Program-made: the position numbers and the translations under genes | The notes under the pieces: model-generated | Seen by the model: the letters and a program-made list of their open reading frames with translations, nothing else | The model's database searches: none | Told to the model about the DNA's origin: nothing | From: Cunninghamia lanceolata | Taxonomy: Eukaryota > Streptophyta > Pinopsida > Cupressales > Cupressaceae | Length of the DNA stretch: 64,000 bases | Assembly: GCA_027924645.1 (NCBI GenBank) | Contig: BSBN01000297.1 | Span: 9,936,001 to 10,000,000 of the forward strand | Direction: 5' to 3' | Shown: piece by piece, positions 12,600-23,782 of the stretch | How the letters are laid out: each line of letters begins with the position of its first letter | Numbering within the stretch: position 1 is the stretch's first letter

Positions 12600-13586
12600 A
12601 ACAAGTTGAGTTGTTCATTCACCTTTCCTTTCACTATTTGACGCTGAACCTTGCTTTTCAAGGCACTTAAAGGCTGGATGTTGAAACTTGTTACAATTAT
12701 AGCATCTACCCGCAAACACATTGGAACTTCCACCTCCAAATCTGCCCCTTACACCTCTACGTCTGAAAACTACACCTTGTCCTTGTCCTTTGTTTACATC
12801 ATCCTGATTTTCACTTGCTTGTCTTTTGTTAGGAAAGAATCCTCTTCCTCTCATGTTGGTGCCTCTTCCTCTAGTTGCTTTGTCTTGCCTTCTTTGTATC
12901 TTTTCCTCCACCCTAATAGCCAGTTGGAAACATTATTCAATAGTCCCTAGGTTAGCAACAACTAAATCATCTTGGATGTTAACTCTTAATCCTCCTAGAT
13001 ACCTAACAACCTTGTCAACTTCATCTTCCATTCTTCTTGATCTTATACTCAATTTATAAATTCATCAGTGTAAGTTTTAACATCTAGATCTCTTTGTTTC
13101 AAACATTGCAATTTATTATACAACTAAACACTATGATCTTTAGGAAGAAAATTACCTTTTAATTTTGCTACCATATGGTCCCAAGAGATGATCTTTGGTG
13201 TTGGCTATCTTGACCTTCTGATCATCAGGTACGTCTTCACTTTCAAAATGATTGTCTATGTTTGCAACCCAATCAAATAGTTCCTCATCATTCAAATTTC
13301 CACCATATGTGGGCAAATCAACCATTACCTAGTGTTTATCATCCTTGACCACCTTTAGAAGCTTAGAAAACCTTTGATCTTCAAGATTCAACTCCTCTTC
13401 TTCCTCTTCTATTTCTAGAAACTCTTCTTCTTCATCACTAACATCTTCTACCACCATCCCTTTTCTCTGGTTTGATTCAATGGCTTCAAGCCTAGCCAAC
13501 ACAATATTGTATGACTCCTACAACTTAGTATTTTTCTCCTTTAACTCCTGTAACTCTCTAGCAGTACCACTGTTCTTTGAAGACAT
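12600..13586 (-). pseudogene. Element A gag with CCHC knuckle
   Basis: The frame starts at ATG (13586-13584) with MSSKNSGTARELQELKEKN, nearly the start of element B gag (MPPKGSGTARELQEMKEKH). An acidic Glu-rich region follows, then the capsid-like part (DNHFESEDVPDDQKVKIA), then an Arg/Gly-rich segment and the knuckle CYNCNKFQHPAFKC (CX2CX4HX4C) near 12700. A stop codon appears soon after the start and further stops and frameshifts follow. Confidence 0.88.
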
Positions 13587-13657
13587 TTTCACAACCTTAT
13601 CTCTTCACTTTCCACTTGTCAATTCCTTTTCTCACCACAAGGGATCTAATCCCTATT

Positions 13658-13668
13658 CTCTGATACCA
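13658..13668 (-). other. Primer-binding site of element A
   Basis: TGGTATCAGAG on the minus strand, three bases inside the LTR end. Same tRNA class as all other elements in the window. Confidence 0.9.
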
Positions 13669-13671
13669 ATT

Positions 13672-15159
13672 TGATGCAATACAAGGAGGAAACACTAAGG
13701 TTTCACAAAGTTTCACAAACTCAACTCTTGACAGGTTTCTCAAACTCTTCACAATTAACTTTTGAATGAACTAGGTTTCTAAGGCCTCCAACTTGCTACA
13801 ATGGTTCATACCTTCACCTAGGATAGATAAGGCATCTAGCAAGATTATATCCACCTACCAAACACAACCAAATCACTCTTAAATTCCTAAAATTTCCTTT
13901 TAGCAACAAGTCTGTTCAAACCTTCAAAAGCCTTGTAGCCCTACCATAGAGGTTATTCTGACTTAATTTACTTATATGATTTCAAACCCAAATTTCAATC
14001 ATAGTTTTCAATACCCATTTTACCTTTATACAACATTTCTAAGAGCAGAGTATGATTGTTTAAGACCAAGTGCTCCAAAATTGGGGTTTTTTGCCTGTAA
14101 TTATTCTTATTTAGGCCACTTTTACAAAGGAAGTGCTTTCCAAACACTTTCTAAACATCTAAACTCAATGGACAGTCACAAGTTTTGTTCCAAAATAACA
14201 AAATCTACAATCATTTGTTAGTGCTTTGACTTTTGAGACACCTTACTCCAAAACCCTCACTTTTCATGCAAACTCTAAGGGTTTATTGAAAAACCTATAC
14301 TCCTGACTTTCTCTCAGATAACAATTGCCTCAAACACTTTGGGATACATCCACAAATGATTAATAAACCCTCATATAACCCTTAGCAATAGTATTTCATT
14401 AGATGACTACCCTAAACCGCCATTTCCAATACAAAACTCAAAGAAAACTTAACTTGGATTCATGCCCATAGCCATCAAATGGATTCCCCTAGTCCACAAA
14501 ACATTCAAACACCTAAACCCTAACATTTTGGTCCCATTCCATGTGTCACAATAGTCACAGAGAGTGGAATGGGATGAATTCCATTTAAACCTTAAAAAAA
14601 ACCTTGAAATTCTGTCTACTCTGGCAGTTTCAGGAAAACCTCTCTGGAATGCACAAACTATGATGAAAATTCACAAGACCTAATGTAAAAGAAAGATAAC
14701 TCCATACTCTAAAACATTCAGTCAGTTTTAGACCTTGACTGTATCGTACAAGAAAATGATACAGTCTACAACAATGTGTAAATGGGAAAAGGATAGAAAA
14801 ATAGAGTAATTTATTAAAATTTACAATTCAAAAAAAATCTATCTCCCCTGTCCTCAAGGTATTGAGAGGCATTTATATATTTTCCAAATAGTTTTCATCG
14901 ACCTTCACCTAAAAAACCGCCTATCTTGGTCATTCTGCAAATTCCATCAACCTCATGGGTTAAGTGAGATTGGTTACAAAATATCTCCTCTTTACAAAGG
15001 TGATCATTATTGACAAAACAAACATAAAACACTTGTTTTGGTTAGTATTGACCTTATTACATGACATTTGATGATAAAACCATTATAAATTTTTCCTAGA
15101 GCCACCTAGGACCTTATTGACTCTTCATGGCCAAAATGGGCCAAGGTGCTCCTGCACCA
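13672..15159 (-). repeat. 5' LTR of element A
   Basis: 1488 bp, plus-strand start TGATGCAATACAAGG and end CTCCTGCACCA. Followed by the CACAT target duplication. Confidence 0.93.
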
Positions 15160-15164
15160 CACAT

Positions 15165-17448
15165 ACAGACACAGAATAATAGAACTACCATAATCAAATT
15201 TCTTGATATACATGCAATGGCCTAAATTAAACCTAGAGTATCTACGCTCCATCATTAAACTATCAAATTTCATGTACCACTATCATGGAGCTTGTTTCAG
15301 GCCATACAAGCTCTTGTTTAGTTTGCACACCATGTTCTCCTTCCATGTGACCTTATATCCCCATGGTTGCTACATGTATAAATCCTCCTCCAAATCACCA
15401 TAAAGGAATACAGTCTTCACATCTAGCTCCTCTAAGTGCAAATCTTCTTCTACCACTATCCCAAGAATAGTCCTAATTGAAGTCATTTTAACCACTGGAG
15501 CAAAATCTCATTGTAATCAATACCTCTTTTCTATGCAAACCCCTTGACAACCAACTGGGCCTTGTAACTTTTTCTACCTCCATCCTCCTCTTTGACTCTA
15601 TACACCCACTTGTTCTACAATGCTCTCTTACCTTCAGGTGGGTTTACGAAATCCCAAGTCTAAATTTCCATGAGAGATTGATGCTCCTCATCATGGCTTG
15701 TTACCACTTCTTGGCATCAACCTACATTGCTTCCTCAAAGCACTATGGGTCTCCATCGTCAGTGAGTAATAAATAACTAAGAGATGGAAAAAAATGTTCA
15801 AGTTGCCTTCTTACCCTAGAATAGATCCTTACCTTAGGAGTTTGGGATTCCTATGGAATAGGTACCTAAACTATTTGCTTGGACACTTTACTATCTACAA
15901 TGTCCTCTATCACTGTGTACTCTTTTCTAGATTTCTCTCTCTGATCCTACAACTAGTACTATTTGTATATGACTTTTCCATTAAAGACCACATCCCTAGA
16001 TCAAATGATTTTCTTGTCCTTAAGACTCCAAATCTAGAAACCAAAATCATCCTCACCATAACTAATAAAGGTGTATTTTTTAGTTTTAGCCTCTAACTCA
16101 GTCTTATCATCTTTATGAATATGAATAAAGGCTTCACAACCAAATACTCTAAAAAATGAATAATCAAACTTCTTACTCAACCAAGCTTATTTAGGTATGC
16201 CTCCATCCAAGGTTGTTGAAGGTCCTCTATTTATCAGATATACATCAGTGTTCACTGCTTCTGCTTAAAACTCAAAGGGCAGTCCTACATCCAACCGCAT
16301 GCTCCTAGCATGCTCCATTATAGTCTTGTTCATTCTTTTTGACACTCCATTTTGCTATGGATTTCCTAGAATTGTCCTCTATCTATGAATTCCATTCCTA
16401 GAATAGTAATAAAACATTCATTGCTACAATATTCTCCACCATTATCTAACCCAAGACATTTTAACTTGAGATCTGTTTCATTCTAAACCAAGGATTTCCA
16501 TCTTTTAAATGTATCAAACACATCAGGTCTTCTCCTAATCACATACACCCAAACTTTCCTAGTTTCTTCATCAAAAAATATTACATAATAAGCTAAACCA
16601 CCAATAGAAGATACCTAAGCCTACCCCCATACATCTGAATGAACTGGCTCCAACTTATTCTCCTTTCTCTATGGTCCAACTTTGAGAAACTTTACCCTTA
16701 TATGTTTTTCGTACACATAATCTTCAAAAAAATCTAAATCAACTTCTTTCAATCTAGGCAATCTATCCTTCGAAATATTCATGCCCTTTTGGCCAATATG
16801 ACTAAGCTTATAGTACCACAAAGTTGCATCTGCTTCTATAGAAACTAAATTAATATAATCACCATTACTAGATAAATACAAGGTACCAACCTTCTTACCT
16901 CTTACTACCATAGGAGAACCCTTGGACACCTTCTAAGAATCTATTGTAAAAGTCACCATACAATCGTCACTGCCTAGCTGCCTCACAGATACCAAATTTT
17001 GTCTCAACATGGGCACATGCTTGACATCCTTTAGTAGCCCAGTGTTCCCATTCCACATCTTGACCTAAACACATCCTTTTCCTACTATTCTTCAAGGCTC
17101 ATCATAACCAAGATAAACATGTCCAAAATCCCCTTGAACATAATCAATAAATCAATACCTATGTGGTCTAGCATGAAAAGAAGCCCATGAATCTAAAACC
17201 CAAGACTCAACAATATTACCCATCGAGAGAATTAATGCATCCTAACAAACATTACCTGCTGTCACATTTACCTCCTTGGTGTCTTCTTGATTGTTCTTCT
17301 TTTCCTAAAGAGCCCAACAAACTTTTTTTGCATGCCTAATCTTTCTAGAGTGCCAGCATTCTCTCTTGATCTTTGATTTTGACCTTCTAGCACCATTTGA
17401 CTTTCCATGGTTTCCTTTCCCTTTATATTTTTGTCTCCCTCTAATCTC
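15165..17448 (-). pseudogene. Host Copia gag knuckle, integrase and reverse transcriptase N-terminus
   Basis: Reading leftward: a degenerate knuckle at about 17300-17350 (CWHSRKIRHAKKVC, second Cys replaced by Ser), then a GAG-pre-integrase segment at 16669-16929 (LWYYKLSHIGQKGMNI... LDFFEDYVY), a broken integrase core, then the reverse-transcriptase start near 15470-15250 with LEELDVKTVF and VCKLNKSLYGLKQ. It ends at LCLYV, the first half of the YVDD motif, where element A is inserted. Multiple stops. Confidence 0.88.
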
Positions 17449-17453
17449 CACAG

Positions 17454-18845
17454 TGGTGCATGAGCACCTACCTGACAGCTGGCCTCCATGAGGCAGTTAG
17501 TTAGTTTGAGTCTTGTTAATGTTTCCAAGAAGGTCTGATAAGACCAAATGCATGTAATAAGGTCATACTGACCATACTAAGATCATGCTGACCATGCTTT
17601 ACTATTTTTAGATGGTTTGTTAGGACAGTTGTATGCTGTAGGTCTGGTTGGATCTCCCAGCCGCCTGGAGAGATTTCCCAGCCGCTTGGAGTCGGGTCAG
17701 TAGTACTCGCAGGAAAACCTATTTATGCATGAGGATCGGTTGGTATTGCATATCATCGATCAGACTTTGTGAGAGAGAGACAGAGTATTGTAATAGCATC
17801 TTTTGAAATCGAATAAGAGATCCTGTTGTGTTCATTTTCTGTTTGGTCTCCACTGTGTGATCGTTTTGCTGTTTTGGGTGGTTTCATGGATTCGCTGATC
17901 CATTCCACCGGTTGATTCGTCGGATCGGTGGAATGGCGATGTACAGTAGGTTAGGTTTTAATTTGCTTTCTGTTTGCATGCAGGTGTGCAGGATTGCCGT
18001 CGAGAGATGTTGAGAACCCTAGCATGGGTATGTGCTAGGTCGAGCTGATAGATTAGAGTCTGGAAGATCACCCTGAAAGTGGATCGAGTCATCCCAGGAG
18101 GATCGGCGAATTGGAAATTCGCTAAGGTTGGAAAATCCTTCGCAACGGCATCATTAGGATATTTCTGCATATATCCTGCAGTCGCTTCAGGCATCGTCAT
18201 CCGGGTAGATGGTGATGAGCATGATGCAGTCGAGTGCATGAAGTGAATGAACGTCGGGGTGATCATCATCAGGAGTTGCCGAGGAGGAGCGTATCGGCAT
18301 AAGGTAGAAGATCAGGTTGATCGCGGGCCGAAAAAGTTAAGTTTGGCCAACAGCAGGATATGACGTCATCATCATCAGGATATTTCAGAGTAGCAGGATA
18401 TTGAGGAAGCTGCATGTGATGTCATCGTCATCAAGATAATCGTCATCAGGATATCGGGGTGACGTAAGCATCGAAGGGACGGTGCGTGAAGTAGAGTATC
18501 ATCATCAGGATATATGGGAGGAACCGGATGTTCTTTATCCTGCTGATTAACATGATGTTGAACATCATGATGCTGAAGATAGTGAAGGTAGAGTTTGTCG
18601 GTGAGATGAATAGTGAATGTCGGGAGGATGTTCGCGCTTGCCGAACATGATGATGCTGCCGATAGTCAGATATGATGATGCTGCTGACATGCGAAAGGGT
18701 GAAGGCTTGTCTGCAGGAGGATATCGGTCGGCGAGAGTAAATATGATGATGCTGACAGTGTTAGCAAGAAATATGATGATGATGATGAAGGGTTGCGGAC
18801 ATCCATGCTGTATGTCAAGGTTATAGTGTGGATGCCTCTGCATCA
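17454..18845 (+). repeat. 5' LTR of element B
   Basis: 1392 bp, start TGGTGCATGAGCACC, end CTCTGCATCA. A TATA-like CCTATTTATGC lies near 17718. The second half carries several copies of a motif close to CATCATCAGGATAT and a perfect TGACGTCA palindrome near 18360, the core recognised by bZIP factors. The LTR contains many ATGATG runs that create chance ORFs on both strands. Confidence 0.95.
18360..18530 (+). promoter_or_regulatory. CATCAGGATAT repeat cluster with CRE-like site in the LTR
   Basis: Repeated (C)ATCATCAGGATAT-like motifs and TGACGTCA, then GGTGACGTAAG, sit in the distal half of the LTR. The 3' LTR has an additional ACGTCATCAGGATAT unit and a mutated palindrome (TGACATCA). Direct repeats around bZIP-type cores suggest a regulatory array; that function is inference. 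Confidence 0.4.
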
Positions 18846-18848
18846 TAG

Positions 18849-18860
18849 TGGTATCAGAGC
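18849..18860 (+). other. Primer-binding site of element B
   Basis: TGGTATCAGAGC three bases after the 5' LTR end (TAG spacer). Confidence 0.95.
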
Positions 18861-18957
18861 TCCGCAAAAGGTCTGGGCTGTTGTGTGTTGATTCTGTCAC
18901 CGAAAGGGCAGAGGTAGAGTTGATTGTGTGTTGTGTGTTGATTGAGAGGTTAACAAA

Positions 18958-21126
18958 ATGCCTCCGAAAGGTAGTGGTACTGCAAGGGAATTGCAGGAGA
19001 TGAAGGAAAAACATGCCAGAGAGATGAGGAAGATGAAGGAGCTTGCTGAAGCACTTCAAGCCAGGCTTGTAGCCCTGGAAAAGAATAAAAAGAGGGAAGT
19101 GGAAGACAGTGAGTCTGAAGAAGATGAAGATACTGTTGAAGAGTATGAAGAGGTAGCTGAAGATCTGGATGCAGAAGACCAGAGATTGGCAAAACTGTTA
19201 AAGGCAGTGCAGAGTGATAAACCTAAGGTAAAGGTTGATGTTTCCAAGTATAATGGAAGTTTGAATGAAGATGAGTTGCTAGATTGGATTGCTGCACTGG
19301 ATAATCACTTTGAATGTGAAGATGTTGCTGAGGATCAGAAGGTAAAGATTGCAAAGACCAAGTTAGGAGGTCATGCTTTGGTATGGTGGGATTATGTACA
19401 ATCTGAGAGAAGGAAACAAGGGAAGTCAAAGATCACTTCATGGGATAAGATGGTAGCAAGGATCAAAGGTAAATTCTTGCCAAAGGATTATGAAATTTAG
19501 ATGTTTAAGAAGCTGCAATTTTTAAGGCAGAAGGAAATGGATGTGAAGGCATATACTGAGGAGTTTTATAAGTTGAGTATGAGATCTGGTCATCATGAGA
19601 ATGAGGTAGAAAAGGTGGCTAGGTACTTGGCTGGTTTGAGATTGAACATATAGGATGAGTTAGTTTTAGCTAACCCTAAGAGTGTGGAGGATTGTTACCA
19701 AATGGCAATCAGGATTGAAGAAAAGCTGCATAGGGGACAAGATAAGTCCATGAGAGGAAGAGGAAACAATATGAGGGGAAGAGAATCAGCCCCTACACAA
19801 AGGCAAACCAATGAGGGTCAAGAAGACACTGGTAAAGGACAGGGACAGTCTGATTTCAGAGGTGGATGGAAAGGTAATAGAGGAAGATTTGGAGGTGGTA
19901 GAGGTTCTACTACATTTTCAGGAAAGTGTTACACCTGTGGTGAGTTTGGTCATCCATCTTTCAAATGTCCAGAGAACAAGGGTTCATCATCTAGAAATGA
20001 TAGAACTAATGACAAGAGAGTACAACTTGTGCAAGAAGAGAAAGTAGAGCAAAGTGTGCAGAGTTCAAACACTTATCAAAGAGATAGGGAGCCTGACAAT
20101 TATGCATATTCTGAGGAGGGAGAAGCATTGATGCTAAGGAGAATTAGTTTGCAGGCATCAAAGGATATGATGCAAAGAAGAGCTCTTTTCAAGACCACAT
20201 GTAAGAGCAAAGGTAAGGTATGTAAGGTTGTTATTGATACTGGTTCAACAGACAACATGGTATCTCAGGCAATGGTGGATAAACTGAATTTGGAAAGGAT
20301 TCCACATCAACACCCTTACAAGGCATCTTGGGTGAGTGATAGTCAATCACTTTTTGTCTATGAACAGACATATGTGGATTTTCAGATTGGAGCATATCAT
20401 GATAGAGTTTTGTGTGATATTTTGCCCATGGAATGTTGTCACCTACTGTTGGGTAGACCATGACAATTTGATAGGAGGGTACTGTATGATGGGTATGCTA
20501 ATACCTACACCATCAAGAAAGGTGGGAAGACTATTAAGTTGATGCCATTGCAGGCAGATGCTGCAGCATAGGAGGCAGCCAAAATCATTTTAGTGGGAAA
20601 GAAGGAATTTGTGCAGATGCCTATAGGAGTAGGCATAAAGGCAGTTGAGGACACTGCAGGGACAGGAGTTGTTAAGGACAACAGGTTGAAGAAAGTTTTA
20701 GTTGTGACTGACAGAGGTCAGCAGCAGGTGCAGAAACAGGTTTGCAAACAGCAACCAGTTGAGAGGAATGACAAGGATGTTGTCATAGTTGGGACTATTG
20801 TTTGTCCTATAAAGGTTGAAAGGAAGACAGGATTGAACATTTCAGAAGTTCAAGAGGCAGTTCAGACAGAGGTTCTGGTCAGACAACCTGACAAACACAG
20901 GGTATGTGAGAGAAAAGCCTACATTGACAGGCATGAGGATTTACTTGCAAGAAGGCAAGTTACAGTTCAGAAGTCTTGGAGCAGCCAAGAGCCAGCAGAG
21001 GACAAAGCTGGAACAGGTCAGAGCACTGACATGACAAAGTGTAAAGGTGGAGGACTTCCACATACTAAACTCATGGGACATGAGTTCTTTTCTGTTGGGG
21101 AGTATGGTGCAGGAGCACCTACCTAA
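18958..21126 (+). pseudogene. Element B gag-protease-CTD polyprotein, four nonsense codons
   Basis: The frame opens at ATG 18958. Residues 1-180 hold a short coiled coil, an acidic stretch and the start of a Ty3/Gypsy capsid-like domain (DNHFECEDVAEDQKVKIA... HALVWW). After a TAG at 19498 the capsid domain continues (FYKLSMRSGHHENEVEKV), then TAG at 19651, an Arg/Gly-rich region and the knuckle CYTCGEFGHPSFKC. The protease has VVIDTGSTDNMV and ends HLLLGRP followed by TGA at 20461, where Trp (TGG) is usual. A further TAG is at 20569. The frame then continues unbroken to TAA at 21124, 20 bp inside the 3' LTR. There are no frameshifts. The CTD contains VVIVGTIVCPIKVERKTG and a basic Gln-rich tail. 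Gag packages RNA, protease cuts the polyprotein; the CTD role is unknown. Confidence 0.92.
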
Positions 21127-22513
21127 CAGCTGGCCTCCATGAGGCAGTTAGTTAGTTTGAGTCTTGTTAATGTTTCCAAGAAGGTCTGATAAGACCAAAT
21201 GCATGTAATAAGGTCATGCTGACCATACTAAGATCATGCTGACCATGCTTTACTATTTTTAGATGGTTTGTTAGGACAGCTGTATGCTGTAGGTCCGGTT
21301 GGATCTCCCAGCTACCTGGAGAGATTTCCCAGCCGCTTGGAGTCGGGTCAGTAGTACTCGCAGGAAAACCTATTTATGCATGAGGATCGGTTGGTATTGC
21401 ATATCATCGATCAGACTTTGCGAGAGAGAGAGACAGAGTATTGTAATAGCATCTTTTGAAATCGAATAAGAGATCCTGTTGTGTTCATTTTCTGTTTGGT
21501 CTCCACTGTGTGATCGTTTTGCTGTTTTGGGTGGTTTCATGGATTCGCTGATCCATTCCACCGGTTGATTCGTCGGATCGGTGGAATGGCGATGTACAGT
21601 AGGTTAGGTTTTAGTTTGCTTTCTGTTTGCATGCAGGTTTGCAGGATCGCCGTCGAGAGATGTTGAGAACCCTAGCATGGGTATGTGCTAGGTCGAGCTG
21701 ATAGATTAGAGTCTAGAAGATCACCCTGAAAGTGGATCGGGTCATCCTAGGAGGATCGGCAAATTGGAAATTCGCTAAGGTTGGAAAATCCTTCGCAACG
21801 GCATCATCAGGATATTTCTGCGTATATCCTGTAGTCGCTTCGGGCATCGTCATCCGGGTAGATGGTGATGAGTATGATGCAGTCGAGTGCATGAAGTGAA
21901 TGAACGTCGGGGTGATCATCATCAGGAGTTGCTGAGGAGGAGCGTATCGGCATAAGGTAGAAGATCAGGTTGATCCCGGGCCAAAAAAGTTAAGTTTGGC
22001 CAACAGTAGGATATGACATCATCATCATCAGGATATACGTCATCAGGATATTTCAGAGCAGCAGGATATTGAGGAAGCTGCATGTGATGTCATCGTCATC
22101 AGGATAATCATCATCAGGATATCGGGGTGACGTAAGCATCGAAGGGACGGTGCGTGAAGTAGAGTATCATCACCAGGATATATGGGAGGAACCGGATGTT
22201 CTTTATCCTGCTGATTAACATGATGTTGAACATCATGATGCTGAAGATAGTGAAGGTAGAGTTTGTCGATGAGATGAATACTGAACGTCAGGAGGATGTT
22301 CGCGCTTGCCGAACATGATGATGCTGCCGATAGTCGGATATGATGATGCTGCTGACATACGAAAGGGCGAAGGCTTGTCTGTAGGAGGATATCGGTGGGC
22401 GAGAGTAAATATGATGATGCTGACAGTGTTAGCAAGAAATATGATGATGATGATGAAGGGTTGCGGACATCCATGCTGTATGTCAAGGTTATAGTGTGGA
22501 TGCCTCTGCATCA
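21105..22513 (+). repeat. 3' LTR of element B
   Basis: 1409 bp, start TGGTGCAGGAGCACC, end CTCTGCATCA, preceded by a short purine tract (TTGGGGAG). About 17 bp longer than the 5' LTR, mainly from an extra CATCAGGATAT unit near 22035. Confidence 0.95.
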
Positions 22514-22518
22514 CACAG

Positions 22519-23187
22519 CTAAAGAACTCCATGAAGTAGAAGACTCTCTAGAGATTTTCCATCATATTTCCTCATTAAGGATTACTCCTAAAACATCCTC
22601 AAACTTCAAATTGGCATTGCTAGAGACTGAGTTCCTTACAGCAATCAACAGGCTATTCCAACTCTTTAGTAACAAGCATAAAATATGTAGATCCCTAACT
22701 TCATGATCAAAGTCAATTTTTACAGAGTTCACCATACTCATGACCCTATTAAAGTCATTTAAAATGATTAGTAACTAAAGCATTTTTAGACATCTTCATG
22801 TTAAATATTATTTTCATCAAAAATATTTTTTTAGAAGTAGAGGGTTTCTCATATAACTTCCCTAATGCATTCATGAGATCTTCTATAGTTTTCTCCTATG
22901 ATATATTAAATGCGAATGAAGATGCAAGACATAACTGGATGGCCTCGAGTGATTTCCTATCAAGAAGTTCCCAATCCTCATCTGACATACTTGCTAGCTT
23001 CTTTCTTTTTCCTTCCAGTGGAGCATGAAGGTTCTCTTGATAGAGGTAATCCTCCAGCTACATCTTCCATAGACCAAAGTTATGCCCATTGAAATTTTCA
23101 ACCTTTGATCTACTATCATTAGCCATAGCTCCCACTCGAGCTAGTTTCCCTTCCAATGATTCAACACTTCATCAAATTCAACTTGAA
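22519..23187 (-). pseudogene. Host Copia gag (UBN2-type domain)
   Basis: Minus translation between the PBS and nested element B shows a Copia gag pattern: a leucine-rich helix-forming segment like LLLKSWNSLLIAVRNSVSSN, then LKFEDVLGVILNEEIWWKIS. This is the 'L..SLP..Y..L... LT.EDV...L..EE.R' layout of the UBN2/retrotran_gag family. It is broken by stops. The C-terminal knuckle resumes at 17448 on the other side of element B. Confidence 0.8.
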
Positions 23188-23199
23188 GCTCTAATACCA
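23188..23199 (-). other. Primer-binding site of the host Copia
   Basis: The minus strand reads TGGTATTAGAGC, one mismatch from the common TGGTATCAGAGC, two bases inside the 5' LTR. Confidence 0.85.
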
Positions 23200-23201
23200 G
23201 T

Positions 23202-23782
23202 TGTTAGAAACATAATAGAAATCAATGTAGAATAATTTCTTAGAATTACAGTAATAAGAATTATGAAGAGAGATAAATATAGAATAGAAATAAAAGTTGC
23301 ACATTATGAAGACAAGATTTAATGTGGTTCACCCAATGTGGGCAATGTCCACCAAGAAACACTTGCTCAGATTAGTCTTCTCACAATTACAATGCACAAA
23401 TATTGTTTAGAGTTGCACTCAACAAACTCTCCCAAATTCACACTTGAATTCACACACTCTATTGACCTTCTCAATTCTTCCTATATTTTACCTATTGTAT
23501 GTCTGTCTATTTATAATTACATCAATAGGTAACTAGCATAGTAGTTTTACAAGAAAATGGGTACCAAACCATGGGCCAAGTCAACCCATAATAGTTCCTA
23601 TTAATCATGGGTGATGACTTTGCTCATATACAAGTATAAATAAAACACATCTCTATACTCATTGAAAAAGGAGAATCCTAATTTTTTTTTTTCGGGGGCT
23701 ACCGCCTCCAAACCCTAGCAAGGATACATTAACAGTGTAAGTATTTGAAATACATTGCAACATGGAAATAGACTTCATAACA
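23202..23782 (-). repeat. 5' LTR of the host Copia (right side)
   Basis: 581 bp, start TGTTAGAAACATAATAG, end CTTCATAACA, partner of 8402-8962. Near the outer end it carries a poly-T run followed by a GGGGGCTACCGCC stretch not present in the left LTR. Confidence 0.88.

Larger units (their letters stand above)
9982..15159 (-). mobile_element. Element A: non-autonomous Gypsy-type element (gag-protease only)
   Basis: Complete nested element with LTRs at 9982-11464 and 13672-15159 and perfect 5-bp target duplications CACAT (9977-9981 and 15160-15164). Orientation is minus: a TGGTATCAGAG primer site lies next to the right LTR and a purine tract next to the left LTR. The internal 2.2 kb encodes gag, a CCHC knuckle, aspartic protease and a C-terminal module shared with element B, but no reverse transcriptase or integrase. 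The LTRs differ by about ten percent by eye in the first 240 bp, so it is clearly older than element B. LTR termini (TGGTGCAG.AGCACC on the coding strand) are those of element B. Confidence 0.93.
17454..22513 (+). mobile_element. Element B: non-autonomous Gypsy-type element (gag-protease plus C-terminal module)
   Basis: Complete nested element of 5060 bp with LTRs 17454-18845 and 21105-22513 and perfect target duplications CACAG (17449-17453 and 22514-22518). PBS at 18849. A single reading frame of 722 codons (18958-21126) covers gag, CCHC knuckle, protease and a C-terminal module, and there is no room for reverse transcriptase or integrase (about 640 bp between protease and 3' LTR). LTRs differ by about 2-3 percent in the first 330 bp by eye, mostly transitions, so it is a fairly young insertion and younger than element A. 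It must have moved using enzymes from another element. Confidence 0.95.
8402..23782 (-). mobile_element. Copia retrotransposon, minus strand, split by two nested elements
   Basis: The outer LTRs (8402-8962 and 23202-23782) share start TGTTAGAAA and end CATAACA. Removing the two nested elements (9982-15159 and 17454-22513) leaves about 5.1 kb, normal for Copia: LTR, PBS, gag (23187-22519), knuckle and integrase (17453 leftward), reverse transcriptase (across 15165/9976), RNase H (9644-about 9010), LTR. Stops occur throughout, so it is defective. I find no clean target duplication (flanks AATGCT and TAACG), which fits an old insertion. Confidence 0.92.

Noticed and set aside
18565..19059. 164-codon minus ORF across the element B LTR end, and similar ones at 22043-22532
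   Set aside because: Antisense shadows of the LTR and gag; their content follows ATGATG/CATCAT repeats.
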